Source: Paenibacillus artemisiicola (GTDB lineage: Bacteria > Bacillota > Bacilli > Paenibacillales > Paenibacillaceae). From it: a DNA stretch of 64,000 bases. This document shows positions 15,672-24,881 of the stretch, in pieces (position 1 is the stretch's first letter; the number at the start of each line of letters is the position of its first letter). The DNA is taken from the NCBI RefSeq assembly GCF_017652985.1, contig NZ_JAGGDJ010000008.1, positions 109,001 to 173,000 of the forward strand. Direction: 5' to 3'. A program made the translations under genes and the position numbers. The notes beneath the pieces were generated by a model. It worked only from the letters and a program-made list of their open reading frames with translations, was not told the origin of the DNA and made no database searches.

Positions 15672-16049
15672 ATGAAGCTGCTGCTGCAAAACGAGGAAGG
15701 CGCGCCTCGCTGGATCGCCGTCGAGGACATTCGCTTGATCGCGCCGACGCCGAACGGGCCCGCGTTCACCATGAGCGACGGAACCGTATACCGTTACGCC
15801 CAGACGATGGAGGAGCTTGACCGGATGTTCGGCCTGTACGGGTTCGCGCGGCTCGATCGCAACGTGATCGCCAACGTGGAGGCGGCGGAGCGGTACGATC
15901 CGGAGCTGAGAAAGGTGTTTTTCGGCCAGCCGCAGGGCGGCGAGGGGGAGGCGCTGTACGCGACGGTATCGGGGACGAACGCGTCCAAGGTCAAGCATCT
16001 GACCGCGCGCGAATACCGGAGCGGCTACGAGGTGTGCGGAGCGGCGTGA
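15672..16049 (+). CDS. Stand-alone LytTR-like DNA-binding protein
   Basis: 125 residues. An N-terminal beta segment (WIAVEDIRLIAPT) and FARLDRNVIANVEAAERYDPELRKVFF match the LytTR pattern, in which residues of F-x-R-x-x-R-x-x-I-x-N lead into the DNA-contacting strands. No receiver domain is present, unlike AgrA or LytR response regulators, so it is a single-domain form. GGGG lies 9 bp upstream of the ATG. The inverted repeat over its promoter suggests self-regulation. It sits between prkA and the ATP-grasp operon, and its targets are unknown. Confidence 0.65.
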   Translation: MKLLLQNEEGAPRWIAVEDIRLIAPTPNGPAFTMSDGTVYRYAQTMEELDRMFGLYGFARLDRNVIANVEAAERYDPELRKVFFGQPQGGEGEALYATVSGTNASKVKHLTAREYRSGYEVCGAA

Positions 16050-16072
16050 ATGTGAATATTATGTTATATAAG

Positions 16073-16101
16073 TTGACATATAATTCGGGATTGGATATGA
16101 T
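16073..16101 (+). promoter_or_regulatory. SigA promoter of the permuted ATP-grasp operon
   Basis: TTGACA (16073-16078), 17 bp, TATGAT (16096-16101). Consensus -35 and near-consensus -10, 105 bp before the first gene. Confidence 0.8.
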
Positions 16102-16206
16102 TTAAGTACCGAAAACGAAGGATATCCGGCGATATCATTCTCAAAACCGAAATACCTGACATCATTCGATAGAATCGGACAACTGACGGCTTTGGAGGCG
16201 GAAATC

Positions 16207-17667
16207 ATGTCGATGGCGATGCAATCGCAATTCCACGCTTACGATCCACAATCGTTTTACGACGAGATGTTCGAACGGGACCTGACCGTGCGCCCCCACT
16301 ACGAAGGCGTCCATCGAACGTTCGCCCGCATGAAGCCGCCGGAGCTCGCAGCCCGGCATGCCGCGATACAGCAGCGGATGCTGGAGGAAGGCATCACCTT
16401 TACGCTTTACGCCCAGAACCAGCGCGAGCCGCTCGAGCGGACCATCCCGTTCGACTATATCCCGCGCATCATCCCGAGACACGAATGGGAACACATCGAG
16501 CGGGGGATGAAGCAGCGCGTGTCGGCGCTGAACGCGTTCCTGCGCGACGTCTATCACGGGCAGGCGATCGTGCGCGACGGAATTATCCCGCGGGGGATGA
16601 TCGTCGGGAACAAGTATTTCCGGCCGGAGATGGCCGGTCTCGAGGTGCCGCGGCAGGTCTACATGACGGCATCGGGCATCGACTTGATCCGCGACGAGCA
16701 GGGCCGGTATTACGTGCTGGAGGACAATCTCCGGACGCCGTCGGGCTTCTCCTACCTGTACAAGGGACGGAGCCTCATGAGCGAGCTGTTCTCCGACTTG
16801 TACCTGTCCAGCGCCGTGGCGGACATCGAACGGAGCCTGAACGTGTTCCTCCGTTCGCTCCGCAGCCTGGCTCCGTCCGGGAAACGCGATCCGCTGATCG
16901 TGCTCCTGACCCCGGGAGCATACAACTCCGCTTACTTCGAGCATGCCTTCCTCGCGCAGCAGATGGGCATCCATCTGGTGGAGGGCCGGGATTTGGTATA
17001 CCGGGACCACAACATCTATCTGCGCGGCCTCGGCGGCTTGCGCCAGGTCGACGTCATCTACCGCCGCCTCGACGACGATTATTTGGATCCGCTGGCCTTC
17101 CAGTCGGACTCGCTGCTCGGCGTGCCGGGGCTCATGAACGCCTACCGCGCCGGCAACGTCGCCATCGCGAACGCGCCGGGCACCGGCGTGGCGGACGATA
17201 AAGCAATCTATGCGTACGTTCCGGAAATGATTCGCTATTATTTGCACGAAGAACCGATCCTGCACAACGTGCCGACGTACGTTCTTTCCCGGCCGGAGGA
17301 CCGCGACTACGCGCTCGCGCATCTGGACCAGCTCGTCGTGAAGGAGACGTCGCTCTCCGGCGGGTACGGCATGCTGATCGGGCCGGCCGCGACGCGCAAG
17401 GACATCGACGCGTTCGCGGACGCCATTCGCCGCGATCCGGGCCGCTACATCGCCCAGACGACGATGCGGCTGTCGCGGGCTCCGGTCATGATCGGCGGCG
17501 CGATGCAGCCGCGGCATATCGACCTGCGCGTGTTCGTGCTGGCCGACGGCTCGGAGACGCACGTCATTCCCGGCGGGCTGACCCGCGTCGCGCTGCAGGA
17601 AGGCTCGCTCGTCGTCAACTCCTCGCAGGGCGGCGGCGTGAAGGATACCTGGGTGCTGAGCCGCTAA
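16207..17667 (+). CDS. Circularly permuted ATP-grasp ligase
   Basis: 486 residues from the ATG with GGAGG 8 bp upstream; an in-frame TTG at 16192 precedes that site and is rejected. It matches the circularly permuted type 2 ATP-grasp family: YFRPEMAGLEVPRQVYM, YYVLEDNLRTPSGFSYL (the E-D-N metal-binding element, here near the N-terminal half because of the permutation), VVKETSLSGGYGMLIGP and PRHIDLRVFVL. Family members are predicted amide or peptide ligases working with alpha-E and transglutaminase-like partners, and exactly those two genes follow. The substrate is unknown. Confidence 0.9.
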   Translation: MSMAMQSQFHAYDPQSFYDEMFERDLTVRPHYEGVHRTFARMKPPELAARHAAIQQRMLEEGITFTLYAQNQREPLERTIPFDYIPRIIPRHEWEHIERGMKQRVSALNAFLRDVYHGQAIVRDGIIPRGMIVGNKYFRPEMAGLEVPRQVYMTASGIDLIRDEQGRYYVLEDNLRTPSGFSYLYKGRSLMSELFSDLYLSSAVADIERSLNVFLRSLRSLAPSGKRDPLIVLLTPGAYNSAYFEHAFLAQQMGIHLVEGRDLVYRDHNIYLRGLGGLRQVDVIYRRLDDDYLDPLAFQSDSLLGVPGLMNAYRAGNVAIANAPGTGVADDKAIYAYVPEMIRYYLHEEPILHNVPTYVLSRPEDRDYALAHLDQLVVKETSLSGGYGMLIGPAATRKDIDAFADAIRRDPGRYIAQTTMRLSRAPVMIGGAMQPRHIDLRVFVLADGSETHVIPGGLTRVALQEGSLVVNSSQGGGVKDTWVLSR

Positions 17668-17691
17668 GGATGAAGAAGGAGGGATGAACGA

Positions 17692-18693
17692 ATGCTCAAC
17701 CGTAACGCGGAAGCTTTGTTTTGGATCGGCCGGTACATGGAGCGCGCGGAGAATCACGCCCGGCTGATCGATGTCCATTTTCACCTGCAGGACGAAGACG
17801 CGCCGTCCGTTCCGCGTGACGGGGCCGACGGCGTGCCCCCGGCGCTGTGCAAGTGGGGGCGGATCGTCGATGCGCTGGGCAGCCGCGCGGCTTACGAGCA
17901 GCAGTACGGCGGCGCCTACAACGAGCAGGACGTCGTGCGCTACGTCACGCTGGACCGCGATCACGCGAATTCGCTGGTGACGTGCGTCAACCACGCCCGG
18001 GACAACGTCCGGACGCTGCGGGAGAAGCTGCCGAGCGAGCTGTGGGACGTGGCGAACGGGTTCTACCTGTGGCTGCGCGAGAAGCAGGCCGGGGACCCGG
18101 CAAGGGAATCGCCGCATCAGTTTTTCGGGCGGATCAAGGAATGGACGGCGTTGTTCTGCGGGGTGACCCAGTCCGTCATGCCGCGCGAGAACGAATGGCA
18201 TTTCATTGAATGCGGCCGGTATCTGGAGCGGACCGAAAACACGCTGCGGATCATTCAATCCGCCATCGCGGCAAGCGCCTCGGCGGCGGAAGCGGGGGAC
18301 GGCTGCGAGCTGTACCCGTACCTGCAGGCGGTGCTCCGCTCCGTGAGCGGCTACCAGCCGTTCCGGCGTCATTACGCGGACGGGGTGTCGGCGGACGCGA
18401 TCATCGAGTTCCTCGTACTGAACGAAGCGTTCCCGCGCTCCGTGCAGTTCTCGCTCGACGCGCTGGACGAGAATCTGCGCGGCATCGAGCTGCAGGAGAA
18501 GCAGCTGCGCGCCGCGCACGACCGGATCGTCCGCCAGGTGGCGAAGCTGAAGGCGGAGCTCGCCTGCCTGGAGCGGGAGGACCTGGGGCTCGACCGCGAA
18601 GGCGCCGTGACCGGGCGTTTGCTTCAGGCCGCGGGGCAGCTGGGCACCGCGTTCGCCCACACCTTTTTTCGCGTCGGGGAGGCCACCGCATGA
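17692..18693 (+). CDS. Alpha-E domain protein (DUF403)
   Basis: A 333-residue, mostly alpha-helical protein beginning MLNRNAEALFWIGRYMERAENHARL, the hallmark of the alpha-E family. A matching RYLERTENTLRI element recurs at about 175-190. Tryptophan- and arginine-rich helices fill the middle, and a coiled-coil-prone helix lies near the end (ENLRGIELQEKQLRAAHDR). GGAGG precedes the ATG. It lies 24 bp after the ATP-grasp gene and its TGA overlaps the next ATG. The family always keeps company with permuted ATP-grasp proteins; a scaffold or catalytic partner role is predicted, not shown. Confidence 0.9.
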   Translation: MLNRNAEALFWIGRYMERAENHARLIDVHFHLQDEDAPSVPRDGADGVPPALCKWGRIVDALGSRAAYEQQYGGAYNEQDVVRYVTLDRDHANSLVTCVNHARDNVRTLREKLPSELWDVANGFYLWLREKQAGDPARESPHQFFGRIKEWTALFCGVTQSVMPRENEWHFIECGRYLERTENTLRIIQSAIAASASAAEAGDGCELYPYLQAVLRSVSGYQPFRRHYADGVSADAIIEFLVLNEAFPRSVQFSLDALDENLRGIELQEKQLRAAHDRIVRQVAKLKAELACLEREDLGLDREGAVTGRLLQAAGQLGTAFAHTFFRVGEATA

Positions 18694-19586
18694 AGCTGCA
18701 TATCTCGCATACGACGCAGTACACGTACAAGGACGCGGTCGCGGACAGTGTCAATGAAGTGCGGCTGACGCCGTTCACGAACGAGCAGCAGTCCTGCTAT
18801 CAGCACGCGATCTCCGTCGAACCGAACGCGCCGCTGTTCAGCTACGACGATTATTTCGGCAACCGCGTGCACGCGTTCTCGGTCAACCGCCAGCACCGGA
18901 AGCTGACGATCCGCTCGACGATGACGGTCGTTACGCGGGAAGCCTTCAAGCCGCAGCTCGGCAAGGACGGCCTGCCACCGAAGGACGCGTGGCAATGGCT
19001 CGCGGGCGAGAAGGCGGCCAACCGCTTCGCCGAGTTCCTGCTGCCCACCGCGTACACGGACGTCACGCCCGAGGTGGCCGCCTTCGCGGACGCGACGATC
19101 CGGCGGCAGCCGGACAGCGGCGACGGCGCGGAACGGCTCGGCGTGTACAGCTGGCTGCTCGCCCTCTCGAACAAGATCCGCAGCGAATTCGTCTACGATC
19201 CGGACGCGACGAACGTCCATACGATCGCGGGCGACATGCTGCGGCGGCGGCGCGGGGTGTGCCAGGACTTCGCCCATCTGATGATCGCGGCGTGCCGGTC
19301 GAAGGGCGTGCCGGCGCGCTACGTCAGCGGCTATCATTTCGTCGGCGACCTGCAGGGCGGAAGCGCGGACTTCGAGCAGGCGTCCCACGCGTGGGTCGAG
19401 GCGTACGTGCCGGGTCTCGGCTGGTGCGGCTTCGACCCGACGAACGACGCGCTGGTCGGCGAGCGTTACGTCAAGCTGGGCCACGGCAGGGATTACAAGG
19501 ACATCGTTCCCGTCAAAGGCGTCTATATGGGCACGAGCGAAGCCGTGCTGGAAGTGACGGTCGACGTGAAGCGGGCCGATGAGTAA
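18690..19586 (+). CDS. Transglutaminase-like cysteine peptidase
   Basis: 298 residues from an ATG overlapping the previous stop (ATGA). An N-terminal beta domain starting MKLHISHTTQYTY is followed by the transglutaminase core with the full triad: C191 (RGVCQDFAH), H233 (SHAWVEAYV) and D249 (GFDPTND). No signal peptide, so it is cytoplasmic. In this operon type it is thought to cleave or transfer peptide bonds on the product of the ATP-grasp ligase; this is family-level inference. Confidence 0.92.
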   Translation: MKLHISHTTQYTYKDAVADSVNEVRLTPFTNEQQSCYQHAISVEPNAPLFSYDDYFGNRVHAFSVNRQHRKLTIRSTMTVVTREAFKPQLGKDGLPPKDAWQWLAGEKAANRFAEFLLPTAYTDVTPEVAAFADATIRRQPDSGDGAERLGVYSWLLALSNKIRSEFVYDPDATNVHTIAGDMLRRRRGVCQDFAHLMIAACRSKGVPARYVSGYHFVGDLQGGSADFEQASHAWVEAYVPGLGWCGFDPTNDALVGERYVKLGHGRDYKDIVPVKGVYMGTSEAVLEVTVDVKRADE

Positions 19587-19636
19587 GCGGCGGCGGTGCC
19601 CGGGCTTCGGGCATGCCGAAGGCAGACAGGTTGAAT

Positions 19637-19677
19637 AAACGTCCGGTTCGGCGGAGGCCGAGGCGGGCGTTTTTTTG
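19637..19677 (+). terminator. Terminator of the ATP-grasp/alpha-E/transglutaminase operon
   Basis: AAACGTCCG (from 19637) pairs with CGGGCGTTT allowing one G-T pair, with TCGGC/GCCGA inside, followed by a T tract. Confidence 0.7.
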
Positions 19678-19738
19678 GTTTGGGGCAGTTAGCGCGACGG
19701 GGAGGGGGAGGAAGCCGCCAGCGCCTGCGCGCAGCGCG

Positions 19739-19777
19739 AAAACGCCCGTCCCGGATAGTCCGGGACGGGCGTTTTTC
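19739..19777. terminator. Bidirectional terminator
   Basis: AAAACGCCCGTCCCGG (19739-19754) pairs perfectly with CCGGGACGGGCGTTTT (19760-19775). It is flanked by an outer pair GCCGCCAG/CTGGCGGC. It ends spoVR on the left-going strand and backs up the operon on the right-going strand. Confidence 0.85.
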
Positions 19778-19805
19778 GTAACTGGCGGCCTCGCCGCGCA
19801 ACCGA

Positions 19806-21251
19806 TCAAATAAACTTCCGGCTCGTCTTCTTCCCGTCGCAGCTGAACACGATCCGTTTATCCTCCACGATCGTTTCCAGATGAACCGATTTGCCCCACA
19901 GGTGGACGACGTAGGGCAGCGTCTTCTCGACGTACTTGAGGTCCAGCTCCACGCCTTCGTACCGGTGGAACAGGTACAGCTCGCCGACGCGGTTGAAGTC
20001 GCCGTCCGTGACGACGATGCTCGGGAAGCCGCCGTTCACCCGCGAGGTCACGAGCTGGTCGCGGACGGACTCCCATGCCTTGTCGGTGATTTTCCACTCC
20101 GCGCCTTTCTTCTCGAACACGTACAGATCCAGGTCGTTCACGAGCTGCTTCGTCAAGTAATTGCGGAGGAAGGAGATGTCGGAGTCGAATTCGCGGACCT
20201 CGAACATCTTTTCCCGGCCCAAGCCCGGCTTGCGGCCCATCCGGTCCCGTTCTTCCTGCGTCGGGTTGTCCCAGCGCTTCTCGATGTCCTCGAAAATTTT
20301 CAGGCCGAGGTAGTAGGGGTTCAGCGAATGCCGGGACGGCTGCACGACCGACGAGTTCAGATGGGCGAATTCGATCGTCTCCTCGCTCGTCAGGTCCAGC
20401 TCCCGGATGATCCGCTGATGCCAGTACGACGCCCAGCCTTCGTTCATGATTTTCGTTTCGATTTGCGGCCAGAAGTACAGCATCTCGTCGCGCAGCATCG
20501 ACATGACGTCGCGCTGCCAGTCCTGCAGGTTCGGGGAATATTCCTCGATGAACCAGATCAGGTCCTTCTCCGGCCGCGGCGGGAATTTCTTCGTCTCCGC
20601 GTTCGTCTTCGCCTCGGCGGCGGCCGCTTCCTTCTCTTCTTCGTCAAGCCCCCACAGGTCGTCGTATTGGGATTGCCGCTGCGGCTTCACGTTCTGGTTC
20701 TCCTTGTTCAGCAGCTCGATGTATTGGGCTTTGTCCAGCTTGTACGGCCGGATGATGGTGGAATCGACATGCTCCTGGATGGCGAGCACCGCGTCGATGA
20801 ATTTCTCGACCTCTTCGGTGCCGTATTCCATCTCGTACTGGCTGACGCGCTCCGCGGTCGCGGACATGCTCTCGACCATGTTGCGGTTCGTCATGCTGAA
20901 GCGGGCGTTGTTCTTGAAGAAGTCGCAGTGGGCCAGCACGTGCGCGACGATGAGCTTGTTCTGGATGAGCGAGTTGCCGTCGAGCAGGAACGCGTAGCAC
21001 GGGTTGGAGTTGATGACGAGCTCGTAAATTTTGCTGAGGCCGAGGTCGTACTGCATCTTCATCTTATTGAACGTCTTGCCGAAGCTCCAATGACTGAAGC
21101 GCGTCGGCATGCCGTAGGCGCCGAACGTATAAATAATGTCCGCCGGACAGATTTCATACCGCATCGGATAGAAGTCAAGACCGAATCCTTGCGCGATTTC
21201 GGTGATTTCGTCAATGGCTCGTTCGAGCGCTTTGATCTCGTCCTGATGCAC
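19806..21251 (-). CDS. spoVR: SpoVR family sporulation protein
   Basis: 481 residues from a GTG start (GTG-CAT-CAG) with GAGGGGG 8 bp upstream; a longer frame from an ATG at 21287 lacks a site. The sequence [29 protein letters not shown] (in part: [15 protein letters not shown]) and [12 protein letters not shown] are signatures of SpoVR. The protein is needed for normal spore cortex in Bacillus; biochemical activity is unresolved. A SigE-like promoter lies upstream. It is functionally associated with PrkA and YhbH, which lie on either side within 6 kb. Confidence 0.95.
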   Translation of the reverse strand: MHQDEIKALERAIDEITEIAQGFGLDFYPMRYEICPADIIYTFGAYGMPTRFSHWSFGKTFNKMKMQYDLGLSKIYELVINSNPCYAFLLDGNSLIQNKLIVAHVLAHCDFFKNNARFSMTNRNMVESMSATAERVSQYEMEYGTEEVEKFIDAVLAIQEHVDSTIIRPYKLDKAQYIELLNKENQNVKPQRQSQYDDLWGLDEEEKEAAAAEAKTNAETKKFPPRPEKDLIWFIEEYSPNLQDWQRDVMSMLRDEMLYFWPQIETKIMNEGWASYWHQRIIRELDLTSEETIEFAHLNSSVVQPSRHSLNPYYLGLKIFEDIEKRWDNPTQEERDRMGRKPGLGREKMFEVREFDSDISFLRNYLTKQLVNDLDLYVFEKKGAEWKITDKAWESVRDQLVTSRVNGGFPSIVVTDGDFNRVGELYLFHRYEGVELDLKYVEKTLPYVVHLWGKSVHLETIVEDKRIVFSCDGKKTSRKFI

Positions 21252-21292
21252 GTTCGCTTCCCCCTCGCAACGCGAATTGTGTTTCATAGCTA

Positions 21293-21320
21293 TATGTATG
21301 GGAAGGGGGGAAACGATATG
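21293..21320 (-). promoter_or_regulatory. SigE-like promoter of spoVR
   Basis: On the complement, CATATC (21320-21315), 14 bp, CATACATA (21300-21293). It resembles the mother-cell SigE consensus (-35 xATATT-like, -10 CATACAxT) and the same CATATC hexamer precedes yhbH. Confidence 0.55.
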
Positions 21321-21477
21321 TCCCGCCGCCGCGGTTCCGCTAAAATTGTAGTCCGCGCGATCACATGGTCGTCGTCAGCCTCAATCGCGTCATGGGCGGC
21401 GAGATCGCGTTCAGCAAGCAGGGCAGGGCGCGTTCTGCGAGAAGCGGTACCGGCTCTGCGAGGTTTAAGCCAAACGA

Positions 21478-21507
21478 ACACCCCCCGCCGAATCCGGCGG
21501 GGGGTGT
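21478..21507. terminator. Terminator hairpin between ltaS and spoVR
   Basis: ACACCCCCCGCCG (21478-21490) pairs perfectly with CGGCGGGGGGTGT (21495-21507) around AATC. It lies downstream of leftward ltaS? No: ltaS ends at 21541, just to its right, so it terminates ltaS; TGTTCG gives a weak T tail. Confidence 0.7.
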
Positions 21508-21540
21508 CTTGGTTTCGTGGATTTCCGGATTAGCCGTCGG

Positions 21541-23397
21541 TCACGGACCGACCGGCGGGAGCTGCGTGACGTAGCTGTCGGAAAGCTGCAGCAGCTTGAG
21601 CGACCGCGTATACTGGTCCTCCGCGGTCGGGACGGCCGCCGCGGCGTTGCCGTGCAGCGGATGGTTCGTGCCGTCCTTGAACGTCGTGCCGGGGATGAAC
21701 ATCTGGGTGTTCGTGATGAGCGAGCCCGTCGGCAGGTAATACCGCTCCGGCAGCAGGTTGGACGGCTGATTCAGCAAGTCTTGGCCGAAGTGAATATGGT
21801 CCTGCAGCGAGATGCCGAGCAGGTTGGCGACGGTCGGCATGATATCCGACTGGCCGCCGGTTTCCTTCAGCTCCATCGGCGTCGTAACGCCCGGCGACGA
21901 GATGATGAGCGGGATGTTGATCATGTCCGAGTTCGCGTAATCGCGCCCGTAAATGTCCTTCATCAGCTTCTTCTCGTCGTTGTTAAGCGAATAGATCGGG
22001 AGACCGAGGTGGTCGCCGTAGATGACGAACACGCTGTTGTCCCAAATGCCGCGCTTCTTCAAATCGTCGATGAACAGGCCGAGCGCGTAGTCGGCGTAGT
22101 TCTGGGCGCGGATGTAATCGCCGACGAACGTCCCCTCGTATTCCGGAGGCAGCGTGATCTTGTACTTCCGCGGCGGGATGGAAAACGGATGGTGGGACGA
22201 CATCGTGATCAGCTGCGAGTAGAACGGACCGTTCTTCTGCATCGCGTCCAGCTGCTCGGCCGTCTTCTTATAGAGCACCTCGTCGGAAGGGCCGAAGAAG
22301 ACCGTATCGTCGTGGCCGAACCAGTTTTGGTCGTAATACTTCTCGAAGCCGAGCGCCTTGTACAGGTCGCTGCGGTTCCAGAACTCCACGTAGTTCGTAT
22401 GGAACGTGGCCGTCTGGTAGCCGTTCGCCTGCAGCAGCTTCGGCAGGCTCGGCAGCGCGTGGTTCGTATAGACGACGGACGCGGCGCCGGCCGGCGGCGT
22501 GTAGAAGGACGTGTTGACGACGAACTCGGCGTCGGACGTGTTGCCCTGGCCGACCTGCTGGTAGAAGTTCGAGAAGTAGATATGCTCCTTCGCCAGCTTG
22601 TTCATGTTCGGCGTCACTTCCTGTCCGCCGATTTTGAGGCCGATCAGAAAATTTTGGAACGCTTCCATTTGCACGATGATCAGGTTCTTGCCTTTGGCGG
22701 CACCATGGTACTTCGGCTCGGCCGGTTCCGTGATGCCCTTCTCTTGGTCGATCGCGGCCTGCGTGATCTCGCTCATCGGAATCGTCGGCTGCTTCGGGTC
22801 GGAGAACAGCGTGTACACCTCGTAATTGAGAATGCCCATGTCTTCGGCCTTCACGATTTCGTTCATGCTGGCGCGGTTCGGCAGGATGTTGAACAGGCAC
22901 AGCGCGAGCGAGACGATGAAGAGGGCCGATACGACGGCCTTGTTGAGCGGCAGCTGGCTCATCCGCTTCCAGTCGACGAGCCGTTTGCGCCGCGCCAGCA
23001 GGGCGACGAACACGACGATATCGAGAAAGATGAACAAATAGTAAGGCGCGAGAAGCGAGAAGACGCTGCTCTTGACGGCGGTGACCTGGTTGATCTGCTC
23101 CAGCGCGTGGTACGTCACGATGATGCCGAAATACTTGTAATACATAATGACGGCGAAAAAGATGGCGGTTACAAGCAAGTTGACGGTCACGTAATAGACG
23201 AGCTTGCGCTTGGAGGCGAACCATTCGATCAGGCAGAACAGCAGCCAGAAGAACGGCATTTCGGTCATCAGCAGCGTCCATGACGGTCCGCCGTCGAAAA
23301 TGACGAAGTAAGCGAGCATGCTTTTAAGCACTAGAATGAGCGTAAAGAAGACGAACGGACGAAGCTGAAAAATCCGCCTGAATGACCATGCGGGCAT
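21541..23397 (-). CDS. ltaS: Lipoteichoic acid synthase-type sulfatase-fold enzyme
   Basis: 618 residues from the ATG with AAGGAAGGA 8 bp upstream. Five N-terminal membrane helices (within about 12-172) precede an extracellular sulfatase-fold domain. Catalytic and metal residues are visible: E245 (IVQMEAFQN), nucleophile T287 (GQGNTSDAEF) and the DH pair in VIYGDHLGLP. Such enzymes transfer glycerol phosphate from phosphatidylglycerol onto lipoteichoic acid outside the membrane. Several paralogues with specialised roles, including sporulation, exist in Bacillus, so LtaS versus YfnI/YqgS-type is undecided. It has its own SigA promoter. Confidence 0.88.
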   Translation of the reverse strand: MPAWSFRRIFQLRPFVFFTLILVLKSMLAYFVIFDGGPSWTLLMTEMPFFWLLFCLIEWFASKRKLVYYVTVNLLVTAIFFAVIMYYKYFGIIVTYHALEQINQVTAVKSSVFSLLAPYYLFIFLDIVVFVALLARRKRLVDWKRMSQLPLNKAVVSALFIVSLALCLFNILPNRASMNEIVKAEDMGILNYEVYTLFSDPKQPTIPMSEITQAAIDQEKGITEPAEPKYHGAAKGKNLIIVQMEAFQNFLIGLKIGGQEVTPNMNKLAKEHIYFSNFYQQVGQGNTSDAEFVVNTSFYTPPAGAASVVYTNHALPSLPKLLQANGYQTATFHTNYVEFWNRSDLYKALGFEKYYDQNWFGHDDTVFFGPSDEVLYKKTAEQLDAMQKNGPFYSQLITMSSHHPFSIPPRKYKITLPPEYEGTFVGDYIRAQNYADYALGLFIDDLKKRGIWDNSVFVIYGDHLGLPIYSLNNDEKKLMKDIYGRDYANSDMINIPLIISSPGVTTPMELKETGGQSDIMPTVANLLGISLQDHIHFGQDLLNQPSNLLPERYYLPTGSLITNTQMFIPGTTFKDGTNHPLHGNAAAAVPTAEDQYTRSLKLLQLSDSYVTQLPPVGP

Positions 23398-23445
23398 GAA
23401 AATATCCTTCCTTTCAACACGCGTACTGCAAATCCCATAACGTTC

Positions 23446-23475
23446 ATTATGCTCCCTTTGCCAACGGTTTGTCAA
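23446..23475 (-). promoter_or_regulatory. SigA promoter of ltaS
   Basis: On the complement, TTGACA (23475-23470), 18 bp, CATAAT (23451-23446), about 50 bp before the start codon. Confidence 0.65.
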
Positions 23476-23556
23476 AATGGCAAATCGGCGAAATCCTGGC
23501 GCCGTTCCCATGGTATACTGGAGCTAAACCATGACCCCCGAGAGGATAGCCGACCC

Positions 23557-24795
23557 GTGACGACCGCACTCAAAGCCAGATTGGAATCCTTCAAGCTGGG
23601 CCTCGGACCGAGAGCCTGGCACAATTTCCGCATCGATGCGGGCGCTTCCGTATTATTCAGCTTTTTCAACGTCGTCTTCAATCAATTCTATCTTCCGATG
23701 GCGATCCAGCAGGGGGCGTCCAACCTGCAGGTCGGCATTATATCGGCCGCCCCGGCCGTCGGGCTGCTCTTCTCGCCGCTCTGGGCGGCGTTCATCGAGC
23801 GGTCGGACCCGAAGCCGTTCGTCGTCATCCCGAACTTGATCGCGCGGGCGCTCATCGTGCTGCCGGCGTTCTTCGGCGTGCCGCTTGCGTACGTGGGGGC
23901 CGCGCTGCTGTTCCAAATGCTGATGGGCATCCAATCGCCCGGCTACGCGGCGCTCGTCATCCGGATGTATCCGCCCGAAACCCGCGGCCGGCTGATGGGC
24001 AACACGCGCGTCCTCATGGGCGGCCTCATGATTCCCGTGGCGTTCCTCATCGGCCGGTGGACCGACGCCGCCGGCCCGTCCGGCCCGCTGCTGTTCGCCG
24101 CCGCGACCGGCGTGGCGTCGATCCTCGTCTTCGCGCGCGTCAAGGCGCGGAAGGCCGCGCCGCCGAAGCTGCTCGGCGCGAAGCGGTTCAACTTCCGCGA
24201 GCAGCTGCAGCTCGTCAAGCAGAACCGCGAGATCGCGGTGTTCTTCCTTGCCTGCACCTTCACCGGCTTCGGCAATATATTGGCCGTGCCGCTGTACAAC
24301 ATCATGCAGGTGGACCGGCTCGAGCTGTCCAACACGCAGATCGGGATCGCGCGCGCCGTCTACTACGTCTGCCTGCTGTCCGCCTACTTCGTCACCGGCC
24401 GCGTCATCGACAAGCTGTCCGCGAAGCATACGGTCGCGTTCGGCCTCGCGGCGTTCAGCACCGTGCCGTTCTGCTACGCGCTGCTCGGCAATTACGGCGC
24501 CGTGCTGCTCGGCAGCGGCATCCAGGGCCTGGGCGACGCTATCTGGGACATCGGCTTCCTCGCTTATATGTTCCGGCTCGCCCCGGGGCGCGAGGCCATC
24601 GTCGTCGGGCTCCATTTCATGCTGTTCGGCTTCCGGGGCACGGCCGGCCCGCTGCTCAGCACCTACTTGGCGGACTCGGTGCCGCTGTCCTACCTGCTCG
24701 TCGGCGCCGGCGTCTGCGGCCTGCTCGGGCTGACGGCGTTTCTGGCGTATAACCGCGGAACGCTGCGGGTCCGCGGACGCTCCGCATCCCTGTAA
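23557..24795 (+). CDS. Major facilitator superfamily transporter
   Basis: 412 residues from a GTG with GAGAGGA 10 bp upstream. About twelve hydrophobic helices are visible, for example ASVLFSFFNVVFNQFYLPMAI and SYLLVGAGVCGLLGLTAFLAY. The loop between helices 2 and 3 (SPLWAAFIERSDPKPFVV) and RMYPPETRGRLMG between helices 4 and 5 are MFS-type. The substrate is unknown. An extended -10 (TGG-TATACT, ending 23519) lies 38 bp upstream. The gene diverges from ltaS and ends in a strong terminator. Confidence 0.85.
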   Translation: MTTALKARLESFKLGLGPRAWHNFRIDAGASVLFSFFNVVFNQFYLPMAIQQGASNLQVGIISAAPAVGLLFSPLWAAFIERSDPKPFVVIPNLIARALIVLPAFFGVPLAYVGAALLFQMLMGIQSPGYAALVIRMYPPETRGRLMGNTRVLMGGLMIPVAFLIGRWTDAAGPSGPLLFAAATGVASILVFARVKARKAAPPKLLGAKRFNFREQLQLVKQNREIAVFFLACTFTGFGNILAVPLYNIMQVDRLELSNTQIGIARAVYYVCLLSAYFVTGRVIDKLSAKHTVAFGLAAFSTVPFCYALLGNYGAVLLGSGIQGLGDAIWDIGFLAYMFRLAPGREAIVVGLHFMLFGFRGTAGPLLSTYLADSVPLSYLLVGAGVCGLLGLTAFLAYNRGTLRVRGRSASL

Positions 24796-24800
24796 ACGCG

Positions 24801-24850
24801 AAGAAGCCTCCCGAGCCGCCGGACGAATCCGGGGCGGGAGGCTTCTTTTA
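24801..24850. terminator. Bidirectional terminator
   Basis: AAGAAGCCTCCCG (24801-24813) pairs with CGGGAGGCTTCTT (24835-24847), followed by TTA. It lies between the convergent MFS and yhbH genes. Confidence 0.85.
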
Positions 24851-24881
24851 TGATGCATTCGAATATAGGCTTTCGAACGGC

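Noticed and set aside
21318..21533. Rightward open frame starting [16 protein letters not shown] with a purine-rich stretch upstream
   Set aside because: It overlaps the spoVR promoter region and runs through the ltaS terminator hairpin. Its Ser/Arg-rich composition looks non-coding and no family is recognised.
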